From Brachycybe producta (lineage: Eukaryota; Arthropoda; Diplopoda; Playtdesmida; Andrognathidae), in contig JAUPFP010000016.1 of NCBI GenBank assembly GCA_036925085.1, positions 2,938,903-3,002,902 of the forward strand: a stretch of DNA of 64,000 nt, in the 5' to 3' direction. Shown here in pieces: positions 34,560-45,074 of the stretch. Made by a program: the position numbers and the translations under genes. Under the pieces are notes generated by a model that saw nothing but the letters and a program-made list of their open reading frames with translations, made no database searches and was not told the origin of the DNA. The first letter of the stretch is position 1. The number at the start of each line of letters is the position of its first letter.

Positions 34560-35060
34560 TTCATTAATTCATTTAATCAATTTAAATAAACTCAGTTTTA
34601 AACAAGTTTCGCCAATTTGATGAAATTATCATGCGCTTCATGATTTTCCATACATTTCAGAATTTTATTAGTATAGTTAAACACTAGTTTGTTTATTAAG
34701 TTCGAACAGTTTAATGAAATTCCCATAAATTTCAAGATTTTGTAAACATTTTAGCAAATCATCAGTGAATCAGGGTAAACGAAATTTATATGCAATTAAT
34801 GATTTTCCGTACATTTCGAGAATTTTATCAATAGTTAAATCGTGATTTTTTTTAATAAAATTCATGATTTTCCATGCATTTCAATGATTTCAGTATAGTT
34901 TAATTAAACCCCATATATTTTTTTATCATCTTTCAACGATTTCATTAAATTTCCATGAAATAAAATGATATTCTACGTATTCCATCAGTGTAGACAGACA
35001 AACCCAGAAAGCTTTGCATTTTTAATACTCTCATCAAATTCTCAAACCGTTGAAAAACAC
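34560..35060. repeat. Imperfect repeat of ATGATTTTCCATACATTTC words
   Basis: TCATGATTTTCCATACATTT (34639), ATGATTTTCCGTACATTTCG (34800) and TCATGATTTTCCATGCATTT (34862) recur in a degenerate tandem of about 60-160 bp spacing. Confidence 0.5.
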
Positions 35061-35629
35061 TGATTTGCTTACATGTACAGTAGTATATGGTACACTATAT
35101 TTATATTTACATCCTGTGTTTTGTATATTAATGGAACCAACCCCTTCACTAAAAATCCAAGAAACAACACAATTTATGTTTTGAATTTTTAACTACTTAT
35201 AATTTTTGACATTAAAAATTTATTCATGAACTTCTCATTCATGTGATGAACATTTTTTTTATGTTTTCTTGGTAAATTATTAGGAGCTTTAGTTTTTTTT
35301 TTTTGCTTTTGAGGACTTCTAAGAATGTTGAAATACACTGTATTTCTGTAATCTTTTTTTTTTAGTTTTTAGTAAATTTCATAAATACCCGATACAATTA
35401 TTATGATTCTATGCTTCATCTTTTATTGGAAAAATGCTGTATTTTGCAACTTTATCAGCAGTTTTTGTTTGCTTTTCATTTTTTAAATGAAATTTTTGGT
35501 TTTTTGTGGCCTCTAGATGAATAATGAAAGAAACCGATAATAAAAAGTTTGGAAAGTTTTCAAGTTAACTAATTAATTATTCGAGTTTTATTTGTTAGAG
35601 TAAATTTAATTTAATTGTCCAAATTAATT

Positions 35630-35825
35630 CTTAGTTTATTCTTAATTTTTTAAATAACGATTAATTTATTCTTAATTTTTTTAAATAACGATTAATTTAT
35701 TCTTAATTTTTTTAAAATAACGATTAATTTATTCTTAATTTTTTTAAAATAACGATTACTTTATTCTTAATTTTCAAAAATAATTATTAGTTTATTGTTA
35801 AATTTCTAAAATAATTATTAATTTA
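35630..35825. repeat. Minisatellite, about 35-bp unit
   Basis: At least five head-to-tail copies of a unit around AACGATTAATTTATTCTTAA plus a T run and A run; the last units diverge. Confidence 0.85.
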
Positions 35826-35829
35826 TTAT

Positions 35830-36560
35830 TATTTAAAAATTCCTATGTTGTGTCAAAGTTTGTTTTTCTATAGGCGCAATTGAAATCGCCCAACGCCTAT
35901 TAATATAGTAAATATTATTGTATTTTAATAATTAATTTGTATGTAATGATTATTTATTACATTAAATTTACATCTGGTCTTTTTTTTTGTAATAACTTAG
36001 TTGATTTCCAAGCAAACGAAAATAGAAGCAAATAGAAAAATATACAAAAAAGTGGACCAAAATTAGTCGAAGTTGACTGCATATCACCTTTTGAAGAAGA
36101 AGAAGAAAAAAATAATAGACTTCCCTTCTTTCTTAAGAGATGACAAGAGACTGACTACATAAAGAAGAGAAAAACATAACTGACCACACCAATGACCAAC
36201 GAAATGGACATTACAAAAGCAGATAATAAAAAGAAAGAAAGTGTGGCTCGTAAAATGGAAGAAAAAAAACTTCTCATTACATAAGATATAAGATATATAA
36301 GAATACAGAAAATGAAAGAAATAAAAAACTAAGGTGCAGAGATATAATAACATTGGACTCCATTACACGCAACAATACTAAATCAATTTTAAACCCCTTT
36401 TTTTTGCCAAAAAAAAAATCCAAACCTAATATAAGGTTATATATTTTTATACTTGATACACAAACAAAGTTTAAAGTCAATCATAATAAAATTTGATTTT
36501 GCAAATGAGAAGATTACATATTTACATTAGAAAATGTAAAGAATCACCTTAAATATTTTT
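35830..36560. other. AT-rich stretch, nothing recognised
   Basis: Poly-A and GAA-rich DNA. Minus-strand open frames here are hydrophobic only because of T-rich codons. Confidence 0.35.
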
Positions 36561-36564
36561 TTTG

Positions 36565-36688
<124 letters not shown>

Positions 36689-37261
36689 AAGGAGTCCTAA
36701 AAGCTATGAAATGACATGCGACTTTTTTTTTCTAGAAAAGCCCATGAGAAATTCCTGAATATAAGATTACATGGATTCACTTGAGTTATCTTTGTTGTAT
36801 AATATTTGCTTTTGAATTCAATCCACCTTTTCAAAAAGCTTCGCGTTGTCAATTTTAAGCCGGAAAACACTTTAACTGAAAGCAACTCAACTACTTTTTT
36901 TATCTTTTACCATTTTCATATACTTTACAAAGCTCTTTTAAGACCATCTAAATATATCCCCATCTCTACTGTAACTCATATTTCAATGTCACTTGTCAGC
37001 ACTACACAATAGACATATTTTAAATATCGAGGATCAATTTCAATGATGTCCAGGCAATGGTTATCTTCTTATTGAATAATAAACAAGAATCTTTACAATC
37101 ACTCATATATTTCTAATATTTAAATCGTTCAGTTAGAATCAAGTCTACAAGCAGAAAAAAAAAATATAATTGCTGTATTTTTGCCCCCCCCCCCTGTAAA
37201 ATGGCAATCACTGCTAGCTTCATGTGGCAACAACTTATCTGCGTGTGAACGAACCAATTAT

Positions 37262-37400
37262 TTCTTTTTAGAAACTAGAACAGTAGACGGCTGTATTAAA
37301 TATAATTCTAAAATAATATAGTTCAAAATAAACTTTTTTTTTTACAATTCTTTAAAATTGTCAAAAACATGCGTTAGTTTCTTTTTTCATTAAAATTGCT
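37262..37400. repeat. HP-A left-arm fragment
   Basis: TTTAGAAACTAGAACAGTAG, then TTCAAAATAAACTTTT; the right arm is absent. Confidence 0.5.
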
Positions 37401-37473
37401 TTTAAAAATACATCCACTTTTCACATACTGTATGTATCCTTGTTAAAATAATTCATGAGTAAATTTTCTAAGA

Positions 37474-37980
37474 CTAATGGGGTAACCCGTCATAAACGAC
37501 GGGAGCCAAATTCACAGGCAATTGTGCCCAACATTAGAATTTCTTTTCCTCCGCCCTTTTATGACGTCAGACCAAGTAACAAACCAATTAGAAATTGATG
37601 AGGTTCATAAAAAGGCGGAGCAAAAGAAATTCAAATGCTGGGCACAATTGCCCGTGATAAATTCTAGTTTAATTTTGCTACTATTATTCCCTCCCCTTTT
37701 TTATATTTGAAAGAGAAAATGGGTTTTCATTTTCTCTGGTGTGAGCATGCGCGTCGTTTGTTCCTTTTTTACTCCTTTCATTTTAATTTCAGTCACCCCT
37801 CCCTCTTTTTTCATCCTCCACGTTTCTCTCTCTCCCCCTTCTACACTTTTCAACCTTTTCCCCCTCTCCAATTTAATATCATGGGGTTCTTGGATGGGGA
37901 GTGTGCAACTTATAATTGACCTTGAGAAAAAAAGCGGTTCATTTATTCATTTAAATTTATAAATTCCAACGTGGTTCAAT
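37474..37980 (-). mobile_element. Helitron-like repeat, copy 1
   Basis: On the minus strand the lower-coordinate end reads CCCGTCGTTTATGACGGG (hairpin, 37486-37503), then TTACCCCA and TTAG. The partner at 51915 has CTAG. A hairpin close to a terminal CTRR tetranucleotide without target duplication is the Helitron 3' end pattern. The body shares GCATGCGCGTCGTTT, a CT-rich tract and TTGACCTTGAGAAAAAAA with the partner. The 5' end is not defined. Confidence 0.6.
37514..37655. mobile_element. Foldback insert in the Helitron-like repeat
   Basis: ACAGGCAATTGTGCCCA at the left and TGGGCACAATTGCCCGT at the right, with inner TCCGCCC and GGCGGA words. The 9-bp flanks GCCAAATTC and GATAAATTC match at seven positions, like the 9-bp duplication at 19248. 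Confidence 0.62.
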
Positions 37981-38047
37981 CAGGGGATGGTTCAGAGCCG
38001 GCACCACCACGTCAAAATGGTGGTGCCAAAGGGCCAGCCTCGTCACA
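37981..38047 (+). repeat. Terminal fragment of the LTR at 44110-45069
   Basis: GGTTCAGAGCCGGCACCACC, then AATGGTGGTGCC and AAAGGGCCAGCCTCGTCACA match the last 67 bases of the 44-kb LTR. It starts exactly where the Helitron-like repeat match stops. Confidence 0.7.
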
Positions 38048-38094
38048 CATGTAACTTTCAGAATAGATAGAAAATTCTCGATTTTTGATTTTTT

Positions 38095-38920
38095 TAAACG
38101 ACCACTAAATTTTAGTCCTTTTTAAACTTACACATTTTTTTTTAAATTATCAACGTGAAAATACCTTTAATATGTTTTATGAACACCTAATTCTCTAACT
38201 CTTGTGTCGTTCTACAGTTTCAGAAGAGCAACACTGATACCACATTTCCACCATAAAAATTAACTGCAGTTAAAAAGGCTAACCATAGTTAATTTTCTAG
38301 TGGAAACAAATGTGGTTACATTAACCATGGTTAAATTTCGAGAACAACGGATTTAACTCAATTCCATTGACACAATTTGGTTAACCACATTATTAAATAG
38401 TTAAATATGTCAATTCCTGTGTTTAAACAAATTTAGCCTACAAACAACATGGCGGATAGTGAGAGCACTCAATTTTTGACTGAATGAGGAGTGAAAATTT
38501 CACAAAATGCACAACGTTTTTAAAATGAAGCGGAGCCAAACAAGAAGTGACACAAAATCATTTAACCACAGCTAAATGTCTTAAAAATAGAAACACAAAA
38601 AATACCACTTCTAGCTTGTCTGCAGTTAACTATAACCTTGGTTACGTAACTACAGTTAATTTTTGTAGTGAAAACGAGCTATAAAAAGAAGATTAAAGTG
38701 TTAAGAAACTAAAACAGCACAGCTCAATCACTGAATAGTATTTTCATATTTAGAATATTTTCAAAATATTTTTTTAAAGACAAGTTGCCAACTGTTAAAA
38801 AAAAGATTTTAAAAGGTATCAAAATGAAAATACCCTCAAGTGGTTGAGTCACCCTTCTAGCTTCCCCTCAAGTGTTTCTTAATTTGCCTCCTAAAAGACA
38901 ATCAAATTCGTTTACACTTT
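38095..38920. mobile_element. HP-A copies interrupted by a Harbinger-like MITE
   Basis: 38130-38237 resembles an HP-A right half (ATTATCAACGTGAAAATACC, then TTTCAGAAGAGCAACACTG). 38690-38920 is a complete small hairpin (GTGTTAAGAAACTAAAACAG against CACCCTTCTAGCTTCC). The MITE 38238-38681 splits them. Confidence 0.55.
38238..38681. mobile_element. Harbinger-like MITE HP-B, copy 1
   Basis: The ends are TACCACATTTCCACC and, inverted, TAGCTCGTTTTCACTAC, each followed by an AAAAATTAACTGCAGTTA-like block; flanks TGA and TAA fit a TWA target. The interior carries ATGGCGGATAGTGAG followed by a short open stretch to TGA. It shares layout and interior with 41463-41852. Confidence 0.68.
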
Positions 38921-38924
38921 ACAA

Positions 38925-39920
38925 CCAGTTTACTTAATTAAGTGATTCAGTTACTGTTGTTATTTCTAAAATGCTTGCGAGTTTTTAACTCAGAATAACC
39001 AGTTAGTCGGTTATATCAATTGCAAGTGAACTTAACTATCTCAAATTTCTGATTTTTGGAAGATAAAAAAGTAATCTAGAAAAGACAAAAAAAATTGGCC
39101 ACCAGATAAGACAACCAACCTATGAACCTTTTGCAAGCTTCAAATGGTGACCACTATTTCCTTTTTTTTGAGAGGGTGTGTGTGTGTGTTGCCTATTGTA
39201 ATGGTTACAATGAAATGGACCCTATCTAACCATGTATTTATATATACAATTTATACATGTACATGTTAGGTGGGCACAAAGGAGGAATTAACAAACACTA
39301 ACACACTTGGTTTGGTGGCGTCTATCTTTTTTTTTTCTTTTCTTCCTATCATTCTTTATGAAGCCGATTACCTTCAGATATGTGATGGTGATATTACTGT
39401 TTTTTTTTGTCTTGTAACACCATAATGTTACTAAAGAAAGAAAAGAAGTTTCCCCACATGTGTATATTTATACTGAAAGAAAAGCTATTTACAAGTTCTT
39501 CTTATTGTCTTAAGAAACGTATCATTGAATTCAATGTATAAGAGCTTAGAAAAAAAAAAGGAGACAAAAAAAACTTACTCAAGTAGAAAGTATTTTTTCT
39601 TCTTCTTACTTTTGCCACAAAAACCATCAAACTGAGACAAATGTTAAGGTGAAAATTGAATGAGCTAAAAAAAAAAAAAAGTTGAGCACTAACAAAGATT
39701 TCCCAAATGAAAAACAAAAAAAAAACCCTTTGACACTACTTTCAGAAAGCAAAAAAAAAAAAAAAATAATCTAAACCATAATACAGTTTTACATATATAT
39801 TACAATGAAAGTAGAAAAAAAAAATCAGTTATTTTGTAAATTTCCTAGCCAATTTGCAAATCAACGAAAATGATAATGATGAGTTAAAAGCAATGTGAAA
39901 AATTACAAAGAAACAAGTAA
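38925..39920. other. AT-rich stretch with A runs
   Basis: A GTGTGTGTGT run lies at 39177-39190. No exon or repeat terminus was recognised. Confidence 0.35.
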
Positions 39921-39925
39921 GGGTT

Positions 39926-40442
39926 AGAACACACTGACCACTTCTTGACTGCAAAATGAATCAAAAATAATTACACGTGGTGATTGTCCTAAACCACAGT
40001 CCAGTGATATTCATAAAGCACTATACATGGGCAGGGCTGACCACTCTAGGAAAATTAGGGAGATTTTTGCTAGGACAGATTCATATTATTGGTTTTTTTC
40101 CCCCTAGAGTTATAAGACAATGGAACTCTCTTCCTGAGGAAGAAGTGGTGAATGGGGATAATTTTGTTTTGTGGGATTGACATTTGTATATTCATTTTGT
40201 TTTTATATATGTGCATGTACAGTATATGTGCTTGACAATGCTTAATGCTGCATGTGGACTCTTATGTCCCTCTGCCATAGACCTATTTGGCTGTTAGCAG
40301 AGTACTAATTGTAATTATAATTGTAAAAATCCAAACGTGGTTGGACTGTGGTTGTACCGCATTTTCAATGAAAGGTGGTCGATTTTGGCGACAATCAGAC
40401 CTTCATTTTGCAATCAAAAAGTCGTCTGTGTGTCAGTGGCCT
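39926..40442. mobile_element. MITE HP-H, copy 3, split by a LINE tail
   Basis: The left arm AGAACACACTGACCACTTCT, then TTGACTGCAAAATGAA; the right arm TTCATTTTGCAATCAAAAAG, then TCTGTGTGTCAGTGGCC. Inner words AAACCACAGTCCA and TGGACTGTGGTT also pair. A LINE fragment lies between the arms. Confidence 0.62.
40012..40330 (+). pseudogene. LINE (non-LTR retrotransposon) 3' fragment
   Basis: Frame one from 40012 reads HKALYMGRADHSRKIREIFA, then RTDSYYWFF. After a one-base slip another frame gives FFPPRVIRQWNSLPEEEVV. 'RTDSY..SFFPRTI..WNSLP..V' is the well-known extreme C-terminus of many invertebrate LINE reverse transcriptase proteins. The non-coding tail runs through CCCTCTGCCATAGACCTATT to a TAATTGTAATTATAATTGTA terminus, as LINE tails often end in short repeats. 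It is 5'-truncated and inactive. Confidence 0.78.
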
Positions 40443-40559
40443 AGATCTATCTAGATGGGCTTTTTAAGTTCTTAGACATATAAGTAAAGCTTTAATTATA
40501 TTTAGTAAGGTTGCCTTTTGCTTTTAGCACTTCTAAAACGCTAATCAAGAGTATAGTTT

Positions 40560-40920
40560 AAAGATGGTTTTAAAGTGTGAAAACTCCTTTCGACCTCTGT
40601 TTATTTTGGCGTTTAGGTGCAAAATGAAGCTCAAAATCACTAACGGGTATTTTCATGTTGATATTTTCTAAAAAATAAGCTTTTTTTGCGAGTTTTATGA
40701 CTCAACTTAAAGCAGAAGATGCTTAAAGTCGATAATTTTTTTTTTTTAATTTTGTGTATAAAAATTTTATTTTAAAAGATGTCATCTTGAAAATCTTATT
40801 AAATAATTCAGCTACCTTTCTAGTTTTTAACATATTTTCAATTTCACCTTAGTGTTGCTTCTGAAACATAGAATAACCATAGTTCGATAATTAATCAGCT
40901 GTTAAAAAACATGTTAACCA
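40560..40920. mobile_element. HP-A hairpin MITE, full copy
   Basis: AAGATGGTTTTAAAGTGTG at the left, GGGTATTTTCATGTTGATAT in the stem, GATGTCATCTTGAAAATCTT opposite, then CTACCTTTCTAGTTTTTAAC and GCTGTTAAAAAACATG. The left AAACTAGAAGGG word is partly lost. Confidence 0.65.
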
Positions 40921-40929
40921 CATTGCTCA

Positions 40930-41455
40930 TAACAAGTTATGGAAATTAACTTGGAAATCTACAAAACGACATATTTTTTTTTCTTCAGTTGAACTAATTA
41001 AAAAATAAAACTAATAAACCCTGAGTATAGTTTTTAACACTTTGAAATTAATGTGAAAGGACATTGACACTTTAGGGCATTAAATGTATGCCATAGTGCA
41101 ATAATACAAATGGGTTCTTGTTCTACCACATAAATTAACATTAAGCACGAAGGGAATCATAACAAGCTTCAAAACTATAATAATGGATAATAAATGTAAA
41201 ATGACCAGTCTGCATTTATTTTTGCAACAATTACAGAAGTAAAAATTTGTGGGTTTTCCTCATATACACAGCATACCACTACATTATGTAATAAACTTTT
41301 TAAGAGATAAAAATAAATCCATCATTAATTACTATTATTATCATTATCACAATATTTAGTTTCAATAATCCGCTTTGAACTATTAGGCTTGTCAATTACA
41401 TCCAAGTTAAAACTATAAATTAACTAATGTCGCCATAATTACGTTAAAATTACAC
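40930..41455. other. AT-rich stretch, nothing recognised
   Basis: No exon, repeat terminus or conserved word was found between HP-A and HP-B. Confidence 0.35.
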
Positions 41456-41462
41456 GCACTAA

Positions 41463-41852
41463 TACCTCATTTCCACAACAAAAATTAACTGCCATTAAAA
41501 CATTAACTACAGTTAATTTTATACTGTGTGGTTACATTAATCATGATTAGATTTCTGAACAATGAAGTTAACTCAACAGCATTGACACATTGTGGTTAAC
41601 CACGTTATTGAATAGTTAAATAAGTCACTTCCTATATTCAATTAAATTTAGCTTACAAACAACATGGCAGATAGTGAGAACACTCAGTTTTTGACTGAAT
41701 GAGGAGTGAAAATTTCACAAAATGCACATATGTTTAACAGGTTAAGCGTGTTATAAGTGGCAACACACAAAATTACCACTTCTAGCTTATCTGCAGTAAA
41801 CTATTACCTTGGTTATGTAACTGCAGTTAACTTTTGTAGTGGAAACAAGGCA
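41463..41852. mobile_element. Harbinger-like MITE HP-B, copy 2
   Basis: TACCTCATTTCCACAAC at the left; inverted TGCCTTGTTTCCACTAC at the right; TAA on both sides (41460-41462 and 41853-41855). The interior keeps ATGGCAGATAGTGAG and the same in-frame TGA as copy 1. A 3-bp TWA duplication points to PIF/Harbinger. Confidence 0.75.
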
Positions 41853-41884
41853 TAATACTTAAGAAATACACTTAGATTATAAAA

Positions 41885-42166
41885 AAAAATTAACTGCAAT
41901 TACACAACCAAGATTATAGTTAACTAATCAAGCTAGAATGTCATTACTAAACACTTACCTGTGCTTAAATGGTGAATTTGACACATTAGTTATTAACACA
42001 GCACTAACGTGTTAAACCATATTGTGTCAATGCACTTAAAACTTCCTTGTTGGCAACATTACTTATGGTTAATTTAAACATGTTTGTTTCCATTAGAAAG
42101 TTAACTGCGATTATTAACCTTGGTTATGTAACTGCAGTTAATTTTTGTAATTCGTGGAAACAAGGT
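41885..42166. repeat. HP-B copy 3, rearranged
   Basis: AATTAACTGCAATTACACAA at the left and GTAACTGCAGTTAATTTTTG then GTGGAAACAAGG at the right flank a shortened interior without the start-codon segment. It lies about 30 bp from copy 2. Confidence 0.5.
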
Positions 42167-42586
42167 CCGCGCTCGTATTATTGTATTAAATATTTTATTG
42201 AAAACAAAAATCCACACCTAATTGTTTGGTCATTTTTATAATTAGCAATTTTCTATTATAAAAAAAAAACTATTAAAAACTGACCATGTAATATCATTTT
42301 AAAAACAAACTTTCATTTTATAATAAAACAGCAATAGCAATCCATTGTTATACATCAATGAAGTTTCAGCTTTACAATAGAATTTAAAACACTTGCGAGG
42401 ATGCAAACTCTTTCTATTACAGTGTTAAGATTTCATTTTCACGATTTTGCTTAAACGAATTTATTGGAGATTTTATTTTATGTTTAAATTCCGAACTAAT
42501 TTTATTTTTATGTAGAGTAAAAATGTTTAGAAGAGAAAGAAAAAAAAAAGCGTCGACGATGTTAGAAAGAGAGAGAGAGAACATAC

Positions 42587-42638
42587 CAGAATCTCTCAAC
42601 ATTCCAAATCGATTGAATTGGATTACTTCTGGCTTTGA
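42587..42638 (-). CDS. Candidate further DNER exon
   Basis: A 52-nt stretch is bounded by TTTACATTATCAG above 42638 and GTATGT below 42587. It reads SKPEVIQFNRFGMLRDS plus one base. It would fit just before the VPCDEES exon by comparison with recalled vertebrate DNER (a short segment with E.I ahead of the single cysteine). However it ends in phase 1 while the exon at 34484 starts in phase 0, so a microexon of 3n+2 bases, or another gene, must be assumed. Confidence 0.42.
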
Positions 42639-42729
42639 CTGATAATGTAAAAAAATAAACCTGACACTTGTTTTGTTGTGTAAGTTCATATTATATGTGT
42701 GTGCGTGTGAACTACTGTAGTTCAATTAT

Positions 42730-44105
42730 TGTGCCTAATTAGGCGAAACTGAAATATTTCTTTTAAATGAATGAGTTCTTCGAGATGCTTAACAAAATAA
42801 CAAGTGCCTGGCTGTAGATCTCTTAAAAAGAAAGTAAGTACATTGTAAGTACAATCACAAAATAAATACTTTTGAAGTAGGCTAAAACACAAAAGAAAAG
42901 TAAAAAAATCTTTTCTTTAAAAAAAAAAATTAAGTATAGATTGTAAAGCACTATATAATCCATACTGACAGCAAAAATTAAAAGTCAGTTTAAACTGAGC
43001 AAAAATATATAATTTGGGAGAAGTGAATAAACCCATACTTTAGCTTTCTGATTGAAATTGCAACAGAAAAATTAACACAAGTTGCAATATATAAAGTTAA
43101 AAAGCCTAAAAGGCACCTATAAAATTAATTTTATTCAATTTTATGCATATATACAATTAACAATAATAATCAGGACTCGGATTTTTATGCAACATCAAGC
43201 AAATGTTTATCAATTTGTGGGCCAAGACCCTACTACTGTGATGTAACAATCCCGTTAAATCAACCAACAGTTATGATTTTTTTCTTCAATAAAACAAACA
43301 CTAGTTATAGGCTAGAACTCCAATTTGAACCAAACATCTAGCCTTTAATGCTCCTTTCTTATTAGAAAAAACAAACGATTGTAGTTGCTATACAATTGGC
43401 ACTTGAGGCCACAAACTGAGAAACATAAAAATCACAACCCTACTACTAATAATAATAAACATTTTTTCAGGTAAAGAGGAATTAGAATTTATCCAAGAAA
43501 AACTCAATTGAAAATAGAATTTCTCTAAAAATAATTCCATTTTATTTAATATGCAGAAAGTAGGCAGAAAAAAAGTTCTAATTGTTTCAATTTTATTCTG
43601 AGACTTGTAATTATATGATATCAACCAATAGGAACGTGCATTTCAGATGTCTCATTGTTTATCTCTCCTCCTCCTATTGTTTCTAACCTCTTCTATCAGT
43701 TCACACATGTCCCTTGAAGTGTTAACTCTTGTAATGTATAAAAAACTGTTGAACGCGGAGGAAAGCAGAAAAGTAGAGAAAAACATTTTTCTGGTTTCAT
43801 TTTTCTACATTGACTTTTTCTTCACGCTTATCAGTTATAGGAATTGTGACTTTATTGATTTTTATTTAATGTGTTAACATCAACTTGGTGAAAAACATAA
43901 TGTATATTATGTATTGTGATTATTTTAAGACGCCAAAATTTGAAAGCTTAGCAAATGCTAATAAATGTTAGTCATTCCTGGCTAGTGCCCATGAAACCCA
44001 AAAAGCCAAATAACTCCAACGGGCCAAGTGGGTATACTAAACATACCAAGTCATGGTCCAACACAATTCATTTGCATTAAATCTTTTATAAACCATAAAG
44101 GTTTA
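42730..44105. other. AT-rich stretch, nothing recognised
   Basis: Open frames on both strands show no domain or paired splice signals that I could support. Confidence 0.35.
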
Positions 44106-44109
44106 TGTC

Positions 44110-45069
44110 TGTGACACCCTGTATAACCATACTTGTGGAACATCGCGTAGAAATTCCCTTATGTCAGGATGGCAGCCCATAGAGCACAGATGCCCAGAGA
44201 TTTTGGTGGCCCAAATTCCAAGCTAATTCGAGGAACCAAGACAAAACATGAGAACTTGGAAAAAAGGTCCCAAGAATGCCTTTCCCTTGGCCCAGTTCGT
44301 CTGTCATTGAGCCCTGAGGTGACAGTTGCCCCTCCCTTAGAGACAGAACAAAAGTGCCATGCCAGATATGTTTGAGGACAGTGACGTTTTAGAGTACAGA
44401 GAGTTCGTTTCAAGAGTTAAGAAAGGACAGAGTCATTCTGGACTGAATTGTTAACTTAGTGTTCTAAAAATGAATGTAATACTTCAGAGTTTAAGTAGAA
44501 ATTTGCATCAACACTTTCATGTATTATTATAACAATGTAACAGTACGAAGTTATTATATATAAAGAGAACTTCTATTGAACATAAGAGTTGTGAGTGTTT
44601 ATTTTCTCCCAAGAAAATAGCCCAGGAAAAGACTTTAGCCAACAATCTAAGCATCAACAGAGGCCATCAGAAACTTTCTGAGTCCCTCTGATTGGCTCCT
44701 TCAGAACCAGGCTAAAGAGGAACCAGGAACCTGAGTGTGTTCCAACTCGAGGAGTGAGGAGGGCCACGTTCGGCCCCGGCTAAAACGAAAAGTCTTTTTG
44801 TGGACTTAATGTAACTGTGCCTAGCAGCAGGCCGAGGGATTGGACTAAGTGGACTGAACCTTTGGAATGTGGCGATCAACACCAGCAGGCAAAACCGGCA
44901 AAGATCCGGTTTCATCCCTAAGTGGTAACGGTGCTGAATGTGGTGCAAGCACCAGATCCATGTCACACAGTGGTGTCGCACAAAATAGCGGGCATAGTTC
45001 AAAATCAGGGGCTGGTTCAGAGCCAGCATCATCACAAAATGGTGGTGCTAAAGGGCCAGCCTCGTCACA
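44110..45069 (+). mobile_element. Probable solo LTR (TGTGAC...GTCACA)
   Basis: It begins TGTGACACCCTGTATAACC and ends CCAGCCTCGTCACA, so TGTGAC/GTCACA are inverted termini. A TATATAAAG box is at 44557-44565. Composition is clearly GC-richer than the neighbourhood. The last 67 bases recur at 37981-38047. The opening TGTnACACCCTGTAT resembles the solo LTR at 55122. Flanks (ATGTC and GTACT) do not form a clean duplication, so the boundaries may be approximate. A plus-strand frame at 44867-45088 (Ser/Gly-rich) is probably not a gene. Confidence 0.58.
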
Positions 45070-45074
45070 GTACT

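Noticed and set aside
36084-36480. Hydrophobic minus-strand frames as membrane protein exons
   Set aside because: The Phe/Leu richness reflects T-rich DNA; no paired splice sites or conserved residues.
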